64,000 bases of DNA from Desulfovibrio psychrotolerans (GTDB lineage Bacteria > Desulfobacterota > Desulfovibrionia > Desulfovibrionales > Desulfovibrionaceae). Position 1 is the stretch's first letter. Each line of letters opens with the position of its first letter. Below the pieces are notes generated by a model. The model worked only from the letters and a program-made list of their open reading frames with translations. It ran no database searches and was not told the origin of the DNA. Positions 35,694 through 44,365 of this stretch are shown piece after piece. The stretch covers positions 186,001 to 250,000 of the forward strand of contig NZ_BLVP01000007.1 of the NCBI RefSeq assembly GCF_013340305.1, written 5' to 3'. The translations under genes and the position numbers were made by a program.

Positions 35694-36932
35694 CTAATAC
35701 AGCAGGCCCACCACGGCCCCTGTCATGCAGGTTGCCAGGGTACCTGCCACAATGGACTTCATGCCCAGCGAGACAACCTCGTCTTTCCGCTCCGGCGTCA
35801 GTGCAGCAAGCCCTCCGATAAGAATACCAAGACTCCCCAGATTGGCAAACCCGCACATGGCATAGGTCATAATGGTCACGGAGCGGGGAGAAAGGGCATC
35901 CGGCGGCAGGGCAGCCAACTGCAGATAGGCTATAAACTCGTTCAGAATCGTCTTGGTGCCCATGAGCTGGGCCGCCTGTGCCGCTTCTGCGGCAGGAATG
36001 CCCATCAGCCACACCACGGGCCACATCACAAACCCCAAAAGCCGTTCCAGCGTAACAGGCTTTCCGCCAACATGCGGCAAAAACTCCAGCAACTGGTTGC
36101 CCAGCGCCACAAGCGCCACAAGCACCAGCAACATTGCCACCACGTTGATCAGCAGCTTCACCCCCTCCGCCGTGCCCTTTGTTATGGCATCCATGGAGCT
36201 TACTGCGTCCGACATGGGGTCTGCATCTCCGGCGGTTCGGCCTTCCCGCTCCGGCACCATGAGCCGGGAAACAAGAATGGCCGCAGGGGCGCTGATAATG
36301 GATGCGGTAAGAATATGCCCGATGGCACCGGGCAGCACGCCGTTCAAAATGCTGGCATACAGAACAAGCACAGTGCCGGATAACGTAGCCATACCGCTGG
36401 TCATAAGCGTAAAGAGTTCACTGCGCGTCATGCGGCGCACATAGGGAGCAATAATAATCGGTGCCTCAACCATGCCGACAAACACGTTGGCTGCCACGCC
36501 CAGCCCCAACGCACCGCCCACGTCCATGGTTCTTTGCAGCACCAGCGAGAATCCGCGCACCACAAGGGGGATAATGCGCCAGTAAAACAGCAGAGCGGAA
36601 AGGGCGCTCACCACAAGAATGAGCGGCAGTGCCTGAAATGCCAGAATCCAGCTTCCCCCGGGCACTGTTTCGTCATAGGGCAGCGCTCCGCCTCCCAGAT
36701 ACCCGAAGATGAACGACGTACCTGCCATGGTAGCCTGCTGCAGCGCATCCACCAGCCCGTTCAACCCCATGAGCATGGACTGGAACACAGGCACCTTAAG
36801 GAGCAACAGCGCGGCGGCGAACTGAAGCAGCAACCCTGCAACAATGACGCGCGGCTCCACCTTCCTCCGGTCTTCGCTTATGGCCCATGCCAGCACGGTA
36901 AATCCTATCACGCCTGCCAAACTCTGTATCAT
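35694..36932 (-). CDS. NupC-family concentrative nucleoside transporter
   Basis: The 412-residue inner-membrane protein imports nucleosides with H+ or Na+. CNT-family landmarks are visible: FIFGYLGGGALP near residue 95, GLGVAANVFVGMVEAPIIIA near 150, LMTSGMATLSGTVLVLYASIL near 180, and in the C-terminal half LMGTKTILNEFIAYLQL and MTYAMCGFANLGSLGILIGG. About ten hydrophobic segments are present. The ATG at 36932 has GGAGC upstream. Specificity for purine or pyrimidine nucleosides cannot be read from the sequence. Confidence 0.92.
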   Translation of the reverse strand: MIQSLAGVIGFTVLAWAISEDRRKVEPRVIVAGLLLQFAAALLLLKVPVFQSMLMGLNGLVDALQQATMAGTSFIFGYLGGGALPYDETVPGGSWILAFQALPLILVVSALSALLFYWRIIPLVVRGFSLVLQRTMDVGGALGLGVAANVFVGMVEAPIIIAPYVRRMTRSELFTLMTSGMATLSGTVLVLYASILNGVLPGAIGHILTASIISAPAAILVSRLMVPEREGRTAGDADPMSDAVSSMDAITKGTAEGVKLLINVVAMLLVLVALVALGNQLLEFLPHVGGKPVTLERLLGFVMWPVVWLMGIPAAEAAQAAQLMGTKTILNEFIAYLQLAALPPDALSPRSVTIMTYAMCGFANLGSLGILIGGLAALTPERKDEVVSLGMKSIVAGTLATCMTGAVVGLLY

Positions 36933-37017
36933 GCCCGCTCCGATTGTGCCCGTCCATGCGGTCTTATGCAGTCTTCATCTCCCATAAATCCTGCGCCAAC
37001 CTATTGTATTTTCACCT

Positions 37018-37083
37018 GCCGCACAATGCCTGTACTGTGCCTGCACGGTGCCCGCACAATACCTGCACCATGTCTGCAAGAGC
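37018..37083. repeat. Degenerate 11-bp tandem repeat
   Basis: Six consecutive 11-base units can be read, such as CCTGTACTGTG, CCTGCACGGTG, CCCGCACAATA and CCTGCACCATG. They lie between the nucleoside transporter start and the rubrerythrin terminator. The unit resembles the 11-bp repeat before hsp20 at 58248-58280. One turn of DNA per unit suggests protein binding on one face, or simple slippage. The remainder of 36933-37227 holds no gene. Confidence 0.6.
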
Positions 37084-37090
37084 CCGAAAC

Positions 37091-37122
37091 AAAAACGGGC
37101 ACCGGCACAAAGCCGATGCCCG
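37091..37122 (-). terminator. Rubrerythrin terminator
   Basis: On the minus strand CGGGCATCGGC pairs with GCCGGTGCCCG and is followed by TTTTTG. It lies about 105 bases after the rubrerythrin stop. Confidence 0.75.
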
Positions 37123-37227
37123 CACGGGAATCATCATACGAAACAGCCCATGCCGCCCGTAAGCATCACGCGAAGACCAATCGATTACCCGCCGGTACTG
37201 GCCGGTTACCAACCGGTTTCCAGCAAA

Positions 37228-37806
37228 TTACCAATTAGTCGCCTTCTTTTCAAAATGCGCCTGCGGATGGATACAGGCGGGGCAAAGCTCAGGTGCCTCG
37301 GTACCCGTGTGGTTGTACCCACAGTTGCGGCAACGCCAGACAATGCTCTCTTCCTTGCGGAACACCAGCCCCTTTTCCAGATTGCTTATCAGGGCGCGGT
37401 AACGCTCCTCGTGGTATTCTTCCGCAATACAGATGCTGCGGTACATCTTTGCCACATCCGGGAACCCTTCCTCGTCCGCCACGCGGGCAAACTCGGGATA
37501 CAGCTCCACAAACTCCTCGTGCTCACCATGGGCAGCCGCCTTCAGGCACTCCAGCGTGGTGTCCAGCTTCCCTGCGGGGAAGGAGGCGGTAATCTCCACA
37601 TCGCCGCCTTCAAGGAACTTGAACATGCGCTTGGCATGTTCCTTCTCATGGTTGGCGGTTTCTTCAAAGATGTGGCTGATCTGCACATACCCTTCCTTCT
37701 TGGCAATGGCGGCAAAGTAGGTGTAGCGGTTGCGCGCCTGCGATTCTCCGGCAAAGGAGGTGAGCAGGTTCTTTTCCGTACGGGATCCCTTGATGGATTT
37801 AGACAT
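37228..37806 (-). CDS. rbr: Rubrerythrin
   Basis: The 192-residue protein is a non-heme di-iron peroxidase that reduces hydrogen peroxide in anaerobes. The N-terminal four-helix bundle has ligand motifs ESQARNRYTYFA, EETANHEKEHA near residue 48, GEHEEF and AEEYHEERY near 128. The C-terminal rubredoxin-like domain has CRNCGY near residue 158 and CPACIHPQAHF near 173, giving two CxxC pairs for one iron. Length and domain order fit typical rubrerythrin. GGAGAG lies before the ATG. A repeat element lies upstream, between it and the lipoprotein gene. Confidence 0.96.
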   Translation of the reverse strand: MSKSIKGSRTEKNLLTSFAGESQARNRYTYFAAIAKKEGYVQISHIFEETANHEKEHAKRMFKFLEGGDVEITASFPAGKLDTTLECLKAAAHGEHEEFVELYPEFARVADEEGFPDVAKMYRSICIAEEYHEERYRALISNLEKGLVFRKEESIVWRCRNCGYNHTGTEAPELCPACIHPQAHFEKKATNW

Positions 37807-37911
37807 TCTATTCTCTCCTTACAGTAGAGACACGGGGTTACATGACAAAAAGGGCGGAACACTCTCTCCGCCCGCAAATAGCATACGCTCGCCGTAGGCG
37901 ACTGCAGAAAC

Positions 37912-38043
37912 GTCACTTCCGGGGGCCGTTCATAAATGGTTGTACATGTTGCAGGAAATGTTCAGAATTGAAGCGTATGCAGGCATACGTGCAGCTCTGA
38001 ACATTTCGAAGCAACACAACAGAGTGCTTGCAGTAAACGGTCC
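37912..38043. repeat. Intergenic palindromic repeat element, copy B
   Basis: This is the second copy of the element at 27298-27441. AAATGTTCAGA (37956-37966) and TCTGAACATTT (37996-38006) form a perfect 11-bp stem, enclosed by TGTTGC/GCAACA (37947 and 38011). The inner hairpin is GTATG-CAGG-CATAC (37975-37988). The outer arms GGCCGTT (37924-37930) and AACGGTCC (38036-38043) keep pairing through a G-U. It lies between the lipoprotein stop and the rubrerythrin start. Confidence 0.8.
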
Positions 38044-38051
38044 GTCAGCGG

Positions 38052-38516
38052 TTAATGACGCACGCGCGCCGAACCGTCGCTGGCGCGCAGCACGCGCACC
38101 CGGTCGCCCACGGCAAAAAATTCGCCGCCCGCTTCCTGCACCACGGTCACAATCTTGCCGTCATCCTGTTCCACGGTCAGCTCAAGTGCTTCCTTGTTAC
38201 CCACGGCATGTTCCGTTGCCGCACCGGCTGCACCGCCAAGCACAGCACCGCCAAGCACAGCAAGGGTCTTGCCGGAACTGCGCCCCATGGTGCTGCCTAT
38301 CACGCCACCCACCACCGCTCCGCCAAGCGCGCCCAGTCCGGACTGCTCAGCCTGCATGGTCACACTCCGCACATCCGTAATCTTGCCGTACACCACCGTG
38401 TGTTCCACCCGCGCCTGTCCGGGCGAGTAGACGTTGCCGCTCCTGTTGTAACACCCGGTCGCAAGCAGCGACAGAGCCAACAGGGCCATAACGAGAACGG
38501 TCGGTATTCTTTTCAT
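38052..38516 (-). CDS. Glycine-zipper outer-membrane lipoprotein (SlyB/Pcp type)
   Basis: The ATG at 38516 (GGAGAG upstream) gives 154 residues. The signal peptide ends in a lipobox, SLLATGC, so Cys near residue 22 is lipidated. Residues ~60-105 form a glycine zipper, GALGGAVVGGVIGSTMGRSS and VLGGAVLGGAAGAATEHAVG, as in SlyB/Pcp-like 2TM proteins. The C-terminal third (ELTVEQDDGKIVTVVQEAGG) is a small beta domain. Such lipoproteins stabilise the outer membrane. The frame also starts upstream at 38534, but that codon lacks a good site. Confidence 0.85.
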   Translation of the reverse strand: MKRIPTVLVMALLALSLLATGCYNRSGNVYSPGQARVEHTVVYGKITDVRSVTMQAEQSGLGALGGAVVGGVIGSTMGRSSGKTLAVLGGAVLGGAAGAATEHAVGNKEALELTVEQDDGKIVTVVQEAGGEFFAVGDRVRVLRASDGSARVRH

Positions 38517-38792
38517 TGCTCTCTCCGTTTGCATAATGGGGGTTCACTCCCGCCGCACCGGCAATGGTTCGCCAGACGCGCGGGCCGGGGTGCCGCAAAG
38601 CACGTATTCATACCCTATTTTTAGATAGTAACTCCCGTGGCACCCGTGTCAACCGAATTACATCCTGAGCAAAAAAGGACAACAAAACAATACGACACCG
38701 CAGCCCGCCTACGCAGCCGCGTGCGTCTTTCCTTAGCCAGTGCACAGGGCGCGGCGTTGGCCCCGCCACATGTTCCGTCCGCCCCTTCCGGG

Positions 38793-38846
38793 CGCTCCGA
38801 TCATTCCGATCATCCCGGGCACTCCGATCATTCGGACCATTCCGGG
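38793..38846. repeat. Six 9-bp tandem units upstream of nikA
   Basis: Units read CGCTCCGAT, CATTCCGAT, CATCCCGGG, CACTCCGAT, CATTCGGAC and CATTCCGGG. The plus strand is open from 38637 to 38927 and would translate the repeat as a His/Asp/Ser-rich stretch (SDHSDHPGHSDHSDHSG), but no ribosome binding site or good start codon supports a gene. The rest of 38517-38982 shows only the nik promoter region. Confidence 0.6.
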
Positions 38847-38895
38847 TGCCCTTCCGGATGCTCATCCCTGAATGCTCAACCAATATCAAGGCTTA

Positions 38896-38924
38896 TTGAC
38901 AGTCTGCTTCCCCCTTTGTATGAG
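38896..38924 (+). promoter_or_regulatory. Sigma70-type promoter of nikABCDE
   Basis: TTGACA at 38896-38901 is a perfect -35, and TATGAG at 38919-38924 is a -10 at 17-base spacing. Transcription would start near 38931, giving a leader of about 50 bases before nikA. Confidence 0.65.
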
Positions 38925-38925
38925 T

Positions 38926-38953
38926 AACATGCTTTTTAAAATAATAGCACGTT
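38926..38953 (+). promoter_or_regulatory. Candidate repressor operator at the nik start site
   Basis: AACATGCT at 38926-38933 and AGCACGTT at 38946-38953 form an inverted repeat (seven of eight) with a 12-base AT-rich spacer. It overlaps the predicted transcription start. The two-half-site layout with ~20 bp between centres suits NikR, but the half-site is not the E. coli one. Confidence 0.35.
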
Positions 38954-38982
38954 CTCCCACTATTTCAAACTGAGGTGCCACC

Positions 38983-40587
38983 ATGAGAACACTGTTTCGT
39001 CTGGCATTCGCCACACTGCTGGCTTGCGCCATGCTGCTCCCCGTCCTGTCCGTCCAGTCTGCCCATGCAGCCGACAAAGACACCCTCACCTACTCGTGGG
39101 CGTCCAACGTAGGGCCGCTCAACCCGCATCTGTACTCTCCCAGCCAGATGTTTGCGCAGGCGCTGGTGTACGAACCGCTGGTGCGCTACGGCAAAGACGG
39201 CACCGTGCAGCCGTGGCTGGCCGAATCGTGGGAAATTTCTCCGGACGGCAAGGTTTACACCTTCGCCCTGCGTAAAAACGTCACCTTCTCAGACGGCACC
39301 CCCTTTGACGCCGATGCGGTGAAAAAGAACTTCGATGCCGTTCTGCGCAACGCCGAAAGCCACGACTGGCTGGAATTCATCGCCCAGATTGACAAGACAG
39401 AGGTTGTGGATGCGCACACCTTCCGCCTTACGCTGAAAAACTCCTATTATCCCGCGCTTCAGGAACTGTGCCTCATCCGTCCCATGCGCTTCCTTTCCCC
39501 TTCCGCCTTCCCCGATGACGGCGACACCGGCAAGAGCATAAAGGCTCCCGTGGGCACCGGACCGTGGAAGCTGGTAGAAATCCGCAGGGGCGAGCACGAC
39601 ATCTTCGAGGCCAACGAAAACTACTGGGGAGAAAAACCCAAGTTCAAACGGCTGGTCGTTAAGGTTATCCCCGATTCCGACGGCCGCGCAGTCGCCTTTG
39701 ACACCGGCGTCATCGACCTCATCTACGGCGCAGGCGGTCACGGCGCGGGCCAGATAGGTCTGGATACCTTCCGCCGTTATGCAGAAATGCCCGGCCTGAA
39801 AACCGATGTGTCCAAGCCGCTGGCCACCCGCAACTTTGCCCTCAACTCCAAGCGTTTTCCCACCGATGACCTTGCCGTGCGCACAGCCATCCTGCACGGC
39901 GTGAACAAGGCCGCCATCGTCAAGCATATCTTCCTCGGTGTGGAACCGCAGGCAGACACTCTCTTCTCCCCCAACATGCCCTACTGCGACCTCGGCCTCG
40001 CCCCCTTCACCCACGATCTGGAAAAGGCAAAGGCCGGACTGGAAGCCGCAGGCTGGAAGACCGTGGCAGGTTCCGAATACCGCATGAAAGACGGCAAGGA
40101 ACTCGCGCTGGACCTGTGCTTCGTGGGTAACGACAGCCTGCAGAAAACCGTGGCAGAGGCTGTGCAGGGCGACCTCAAACGTCTTGGCATGAAGGTCCGC
40201 CTTGTGGGTGAAGAGGCCGATTCCTTCTACACCCGCCAGCGCACAGGCGAATTCGGCATGATCTTCGGCGATACGTGGGGTGCCCCGTATGATCCGCATT
40301 CCTTCTGCAGCGGCATGCGCGTGCCCTCCCATGCAGACTATCAGGCACAGCTGGGCCTGCCCATGAAGGAAGAAATAGACCGCGCCATCGGCGAAGTGCT
40401 GGTGAGCGTGGATGAGGATAAGCGGAGCGAACTCTACCGCTACATCATCACCACCCTGCACGAACAGGCGGTCTACCTGCCCCTGTCCTACATGACCAAC
40501 ATCTACGTCCACCGCCCGGACCTCACCGGTGTGGACTTCGGCCCCACCAAGTACGAAATGCCCTTCGATTCCATAGGCAGGCAATAA
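38983..40587 (+). CDS. nikA: Nickel ABC transporter periplasmic binding protein
   Basis: The 534-residue precursor has a Sec signal ([20 protein letters not shown], cleavage near AHA). The mature sequence closely follows E. coli Nik[47 protein letters not shown], and [17 protein letters not shown]. The His that contacts nickel complexes in E. coli (His416) is conserved in RVPSHADYQ, and the Arg equivalent to Arg137 is kept in RPMRF. The Arg97 position is Ser here. It delivers nickel to the NikBC permease for hydrogenases and other nickel enzymes. First gene of nikABCDE. Confidence 0.93.
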   Translation: MRTLFRLAFATLLACAMLLPVLSVQSAHAADKDTLTYSWASNVGPLNPHLYSPSQMFAQALVYEPLVRYGKDGTVQPWLAESWEISPDGKVYTFALRKNVTFSDGTPFDADAVKKNFDAVLRNAESHDWLEFIAQIDKTEVVDAHTFRLTLKNSYYPALQELCLIRPMRFLSPSAFPDDGDTGKSIKAPVGTGPWKLVEIRRGEHDIFEANENYWGEKPKFKRLVVKVIPDSDGRAVAFDTGVIDLIYGAGGHGAGQIGLDTFRRYAEMPGLKTDVSKPLATRNFALNSKRFPTDDLAVRTAILHGVNKAAIVKHIFLGVEPQADTLFSPNMPYCDLGLAPFTHDLEKAKAGLEAAGWKTVAGSEYRMKDGKELALDLCFVGNDSLQKTVAEAVQGDLKRLGMKVRLVGEEADSFYTRQRTGEFGMIFGDTWGAPYDPHSFCSGMRVPSHADYQAQLGLPMKEEIDRAIGEVLVSVDEDKRSELYRYIITTLHEQAVYLPLSYMTNIYVHRPDLTGVDFGPTKYEMPFDSIGRQ

Positions 40588-40597
40588 CGGCGGAGCC

Positions 40598-41542
40598 ATG
40601 CTCAAATACATAGTAAAACGACTTCTGTTGCTCATTCCCATCCTCCTCGCCGTGTCCGTAGTGGTCTTCCTGATCCTGCGGCTCGGCGAGGGGGACCCGG
40701 CCATGTCCTACCTGCGGCTTTCCAACATCCCGCCCACGGACGAAGCACTCGCCGTGGCCCGCACAGCACTGGGGCTGGACCAGCCCCTGCCCGTGCAATA
40801 CGCGGCATGGCTCGGCAAGGCACTCACGCTGGATTTCGGCCGCTCGTACGTAACAGGCAACCCGGTACTGGGCGAGATACTCTACTACCTGCCAAACACC
40901 CTCAAGCTGGCCGGTTTCTCGCTGCTGCTCACCCTCGCGATCAGTCTGCCGCTGGGTATCTGGTCCGCCCTGTACAAAGACAGGCTGCCGGACCACGTCA
41001 CCCGCGTGCTTGCCTTCACCGGCGTTTCCATGCCCAGCTTCTGGCTCGGCTTCCTGCTGGTGTGGCTGTTCTCCATCCACCTCAAGTGGCTGCCCCCCAT
41101 GGGCATGGGCACCATGAGCCACATGCTCATGCCTGCCGTCACCATGTCGCTCATGTCGCTGGCCATAAACACCCGCCTCATACGCGGCAACATGCTGGAT
41201 AACATGCACGCCCGCTACGTGCTTTACGCCCGTGCGCGCGGGCTGCCCGAGCGGGTGGTGGTGGGCCGCCACGTGCTGGTCAATTCCCTCATCCCGGTCA
41301 TCACCGCCGTAGGCATGCACGTGGGCGAACTCTTCGGCGGCGCGGTGGTGGCAGAATCCATCTTCTCATGGCCCGGCGTGGGGCGCTACGCAGTCTCCGC
41401 CATCTATAACCGGGACTTTCCCGTCATGCAGTGCTTCATCCTCATCATGACCACCATCTTCGTCCTCATGAACCTGTGCGTGGATATTCTCTACGCATGG
41501 CTTGACCCGCGCATCAGGCTGGAAGGAGGCACCAGACAATGA
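40598..41542 (+). CDS. nikB: Nickel ABC transporter permease NikB
   Basis: The 314-residue inner-membrane permease is of the DppB/OppB family. It has about six membrane helices, an N-terminal [20 protein letters not shown] typical of the family, and a long periplasmic segment with [19 protein letters not shown]. The EAA-type loop [20 protein letters not shown] lies near residue 207. It pairs with NikC to form the channel. It starts 10 bases after nikA, and its stop overlaps nikC by ATGA. Confidence 0.93.
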   Translation: MLKYIVKRLLLLIPILLAVSVVVFLILRLGEGDPAMSYLRLSNIPPTDEALAVARTALGLDQPLPVQYAAWLGKALTLDFGRSYVTGNPVLGEILYYLPNTLKLAGFSLLLTLAISLPLGIWSALYKDRLPDHVTRVLAFTGVSMPSFWLGFLLVWLFSIHLKWLPPMGMGTMSHMLMPAVTMSLMSLAINTRLIRGNMLDNMHARYVLYARARGLPERVVVGRHVLVNSLIPVITAVGMHVGELFGGAVVAESIFSWPGVGRYAVSAIYNRDFPVMQCFILIMTTIFVLMNLCVDILYAWLDPRIRLEGGTRQ

Positions 41543-42390
41543 GCATGACTATGAACACCCTGCGCACCGCGCTGCGTCGCGGCGTGGTGGCCCTTTCCGT
41601 GCTCATGGTGCTGGGCATAGCCGTCACGGCCGCCTTCGCCCCCGCCATAGCCCCCATGGACCCCACCGAAGTGGTACTGGAACGCAAGTTCGCCCCGCCC
41701 AGTTCAGAACACCTGCTCGGCTGCGACCATCTGGGACGCGATGTCTTTTCGCGTCTGGTCCACGGCACGCGTGTCTCCGTAAGCTCCGTGGGAGCCATTC
41801 TGGGCATCGTGCTGGTGCTCGGCTTCGTGGTGGGCGCCACCGCAGGCTATGCCGGAGGCGCGGTAGACACGGCCCTCATGCGGTTCTGCGATGTGTTCCT
41901 CACCTTCCCCACCTTCATCCTCGCCATGTTCCTCATCGGTGTGCTGGGCACAGGCATGACCAACGTCATCCTCGCCGTGGCCCTCACACACTGGGCGTGG
42001 TACGCGCGCATCATCCGCAGCATGGTGCTCTCGCTGAAAACGCGGGAATACGTGCTGGCGGCCCGTGTGGCGGGCACAACCAGGCTGCGCATCCTGCAAC
42101 GCCACATCCTGCCGCCCGTCTCCGCGCAGCTGCTCATCCTGTGCACGCTGGACATAGGCCATATGCTGCTGCATGTGTCCGGGCTTTCGTTCCTCGGGCT
42201 GGGCATCACCCCGCCCACCCCTGAATGGGGTGTGATGATCAACGATGCCCGCCAATACATCTGGTCCAGACCGGAACTCATCTTCCTTCCGGGCATGATG
42301 ATATTCCTCACGGTCATGGCCTTCAATCTTCTGGGCGATGCCATGCGCGACGCCCTCGACCCGGCACTGCAGGAGGATTCCGCGCGATGA
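41539..42390 (+). CDS. nikC: Nickel ABC transporter permease NikC
   Basis: The 283-residue permease is of the DppC/OppC family. The conserved [20 protein letters not shown] lies near residue 55, about five further membrane helices follow, and the EAA loop [20 protein letters not shown] is near residue 174. AGGAGG is upstream and the ATG overlaps the nikB stop, indicating translational coupling. The stop overlaps the nikD start in the same way. Confidence 0.93.
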   Translation: MSMTMNTLRTALRRGVVALSVLMVLGIAVTAAFAPAIAPMDPTEVVLERKFAPPSSEHLLGCDHLGRDVFSRLVHGTRVSVSSVGAILGIVLVLGFVVGATAGYAGGAVDTALMRFCDVFLTFPTFILAMFLIGVLGTGMTNVILAVALTHWAWYARIIRSMVLSLKTREYVLAARVAGTTRLRILQRHILPPVSAQLLILCTLDIGHMLLHVSGLSFLGLGITPPTPEWGVMINDARQYIWSRPELIFLPGMMIFLTVMAFNLLGDAMRDALDPALQEDSAR

Positions 42391-43274
42391 GCCAACAGAC
42401 ACGCCCCCCTCAGGCTCCCCCGCAGACGTCGCCACCCGCTACGTCAACAGGCGTTCAGAACGCCTGCACCACCTTCTGCCGCGATGCCTTCCTCACCGTG
42501 CAGAACCTGCACGTACGCACCGCCGCCAAGGAACTCGTTTCCAATGTCACCTTCAGCGCCGCCAAGGGCCGCGTTCTCGGTCTGGTGGGCGAGAGCGGCA
42601 GCGGCAAGTCCCTCACCTGCCTTGCGGCTCTGGGGCTGCTGCCCAAGGGGCTTTCCGCGCAGGGCACCGTCACCATAGACGGCACAGTCATAACCGAAGC
42701 CACCCCCATGCACCGCATCCGGGGGCGGCGCATCGCCATGATCCTGCAAAACCCCATGAGCTGCTTCGACCCCGTCTTCACCATACGCACCCATTTCCGG
42801 GAAACCCTCACCGCCCACGGACTGGGCAAGGATATCTCGGACACCCGTCTGGAAAGCGTCCTCACAGAGGTAGGATTCCCGGAACCGCGCGGCGTGCTGG
42901 ACCTCTATCCCTTCCAGATGAGCGGCGGCATGCTGCAGCGCGTCATGATCGCCCTTGCGCTGGTGCTGGAAGCCCCCTTCCTCATTGCGGACGAGCCCAC
43001 CACCGACCTCGATACCGTGGCGCAGGCCAAAGTCCTTGATCTGCTCGCCTGCCTCAAGGAACGCTGCTCCATGGGCATGCTGCTGGTCACGCACGACCTC
43101 GGCGTCATCGCGCGCCTTGCGGACGATGTGGCCGTCATGCGCCACGGCGTCCTTGTGGAACAGGGCAGCGTGACAGACCTGTTCAGTGCCCCCCGGCACC
43201 CTTACACGCAGGAACTCATCGGCACGCACCTGCGTCTGGCGGGGCTGGATTTCGCCCTGCAGGGCCGCAACTGA
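42387..43274 (+). CDS. nikD: Nickel ABC transporter ATPase NikD
   Basis: The ATG at 42387 with AGGAGG upstream gives 295 residues; the open frame further upstream lies inside nikC. Walker A is GESGSGKS, the Q-loop ILQNPMSCFDPVFTI, the signature MSGGMLQRVMIALAL, Walker B FLIADEPTTDLD and the switch LLVTHDLGVIA. The C-terminal HPYTQELIG element is typical of the peptide/nickel ATPase family. A proline-rich N-terminal tail of ~35 residues is longer than usual. It pairs with NikE. Confidence 0.93.
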   Translation: MSQQTRPPQAPPQTSPPATSTGVQNACTTFCRDAFLTVQNLHVRTAAKELVSNVTFSAAKGRVLGLVGESGSGKSLTCLAALGLLPKGLSAQGTVTIDGTVITEATPMHRIRGRRIAMILQNPMSCFDPVFTIRTHFRETLTAHGLGKDISDTRLESVLTEVGFPEPRGVLDLYPFQMSGGMLQRVMIALALVLEAPFLIADEPTTDLDTVAQAKVLDLLACLKERCSMGMLLVTHDLGVIARLADDVAVMRHGVLVEQGSVTDLFSAPRHPYTQELIGTHLRLAGLDFALQGRN

Positions 43275-43292
43275 AGCCACGGAGAATATGCC

Positions 43293-44111
43293 ATGAATGT
43301 CATAGAACTGCGCGATATACACAGAACCTACCGCCGTGGCGGATTTTTCGGCAAGGCGGAATGGCTGCATGTGCTGCGCGGCATTGATCTGGACCTGCGC
43401 CAAGGCGAAAGCCTCGGGCTGGTAGGCCGCAGCGGTTCAGGCAAAAGCACGCTGGGCCGCATCATGCTGGGGCTGGAATCGCCCGACTCCGGCACCGTGC
43501 GCATCATGGGCCGCGAAACCACGGGCATGCGCACTCTGCCGCCGGATGTACGGCGCGCCGTGCAGGTGGTGTTTCAGGACGCCATCGGCTCCTGCAATCC
43601 CCGCCTCACGGCGGGAGAGATCATCGCAGAACCCCTGCGCAATTTCGACCGCCTGTCAGGCACCGCGCTCCGGCAACGGGTGGCGGAACTGCTGGAACAG
43701 GTGGGCCTCTCGCCGGACGATGCAGGCAAACTGCCCGGCAGGTTCAGCGGCGGGCAGTTGCAGCGGGTGTGCATTGCCCGCGCCCTTGCCCCGCGTCCCC
43801 GCGTCATCGTGCTGGACGAGGCGGTAAGCAGCCTCGACATGCTGGTGCAGGCGCGCATTCTGGACCTGCTGGAAGACCTGCGCCGTGAACACGACACAGC
43901 CTACCTCTTCGTCACCCACGACCTGCGTCTGGTACGCCGCTTCTGCGACCGGGCCTTCATCATGGCGGACGGCGTGCTGGAATCCTTTGCCCCGTCCAAC
44001 ATCCACACGGAATTCGCCCCGGCAGCGCTCTCCGAACTGTCCGGCGCACTGCTGCCGCCGCTTCCCCCCTCCCTGTCACCGGAAAAGCTGCAACGCCCCG
44101 CCGGAGCCTGA
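43293..44111 (+). CDS. nikE: Nickel ABC transporter ATPase NikE
   Basis: The 272-residue ATPase has Walker A GRSGSGKST near residue 48, the Q-loop VVFQDAIGSCNPRLT, signature FSGGQLQRVCIARALAPRP, Walker B VIVLDEAVSSLDML and switch FVTHDLRLVRR. It lies 18 bases after nikD and completes the five-gene importer. No further nickel gene such as nikR or a hydrogenase is seen nearby in the window. Confidence 0.93.
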   Translation: MNVIELRDIHRTYRRGGFFGKAEWLHVLRGIDLDLRQGESLGLVGRSGSGKSTLGRIMLGLESPDSGTVRIMGRETTGMRTLPPDVRRAVQVVFQDAIGSCNPRLTAGEIIAEPLRNFDRLSGTALRQRVAELLEQVGLSPDDAGKLPGRFSGGQLQRVCIARALAPRPRVIVLDEAVSSLDMLVQARILDLLEDLRREHDTAYLFVTHDLRLVRRFCDRAFIMADGVLESFAPSNIHTEFAPAALSELSGALLPPLPPSLSPEKLQRPAGA

Positions 44112-44151
44112 TACTGGATGGAACCAGACAATACCAAACAATACAGCCAGG

Positions 44152-44199
44152 CATGGCCCGATATAGCCCCGACATGGCCCGATATAGCCCCGACAGGGC
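44152..44199. repeat. Two-copy 21-bp tandem repeat after nikE
   Basis: Two perfect 21-base units beginning CATGGCCCGATATAG occupy 44152-44172 and 44173-44193, with a partial third (CAGGGCCTGACATA) after them. It looks like simple tandem duplication in the nik 3' region. Confidence 0.8.
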
Positions 44200-44238
44200 C
44201 TGACATACCCTGACCGGGCAGGCTGCCGCACAACAAAC

Positions 44239-44270
44239 ACTCCCCCGCATAGTCAGCCTATGCGGGGGAG
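44239..44270 (+). terminator. nik operon terminator
   Basis: CTCCCCCGCATAG pairs with CTATGCGGGGGAG over a 5-base loop. The T-tract is weak (CATCCGTTT). It lies ~130 bases after nikE. Confidence 0.75.
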
Positions 44271-44365
44271 CATCCGTTTCTGCGCACTCGGCACATGAAA
44301 GTATTATGGAAAAGGCGTGGTCGCGCAGCCGCAGGCATATCCGCGCCGCATAAAAGGCCCGTGTC

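Noticed and set aside
38637-38927. The His-rich frame before nikA as an annotated gene
   Set aside because: No ribosome binding site or ATG, and the nik promoter lies within its 3' end; kept only as a finding.
38983-40587. Possible loss of the nickel-contact His in NikA, because [12 protein letters not shown] differs from E. coli [12 protein letters not shown]
   Set aside because: Counting along the mature E. coli sequence places His416 in RVPSHADFQ, and that His is conserved here.
44152-44199. 21-bp repeats as the start of a CRISPR array
   Set aside because: The units are directly adjacent with no spacers, and no cas gene is present.
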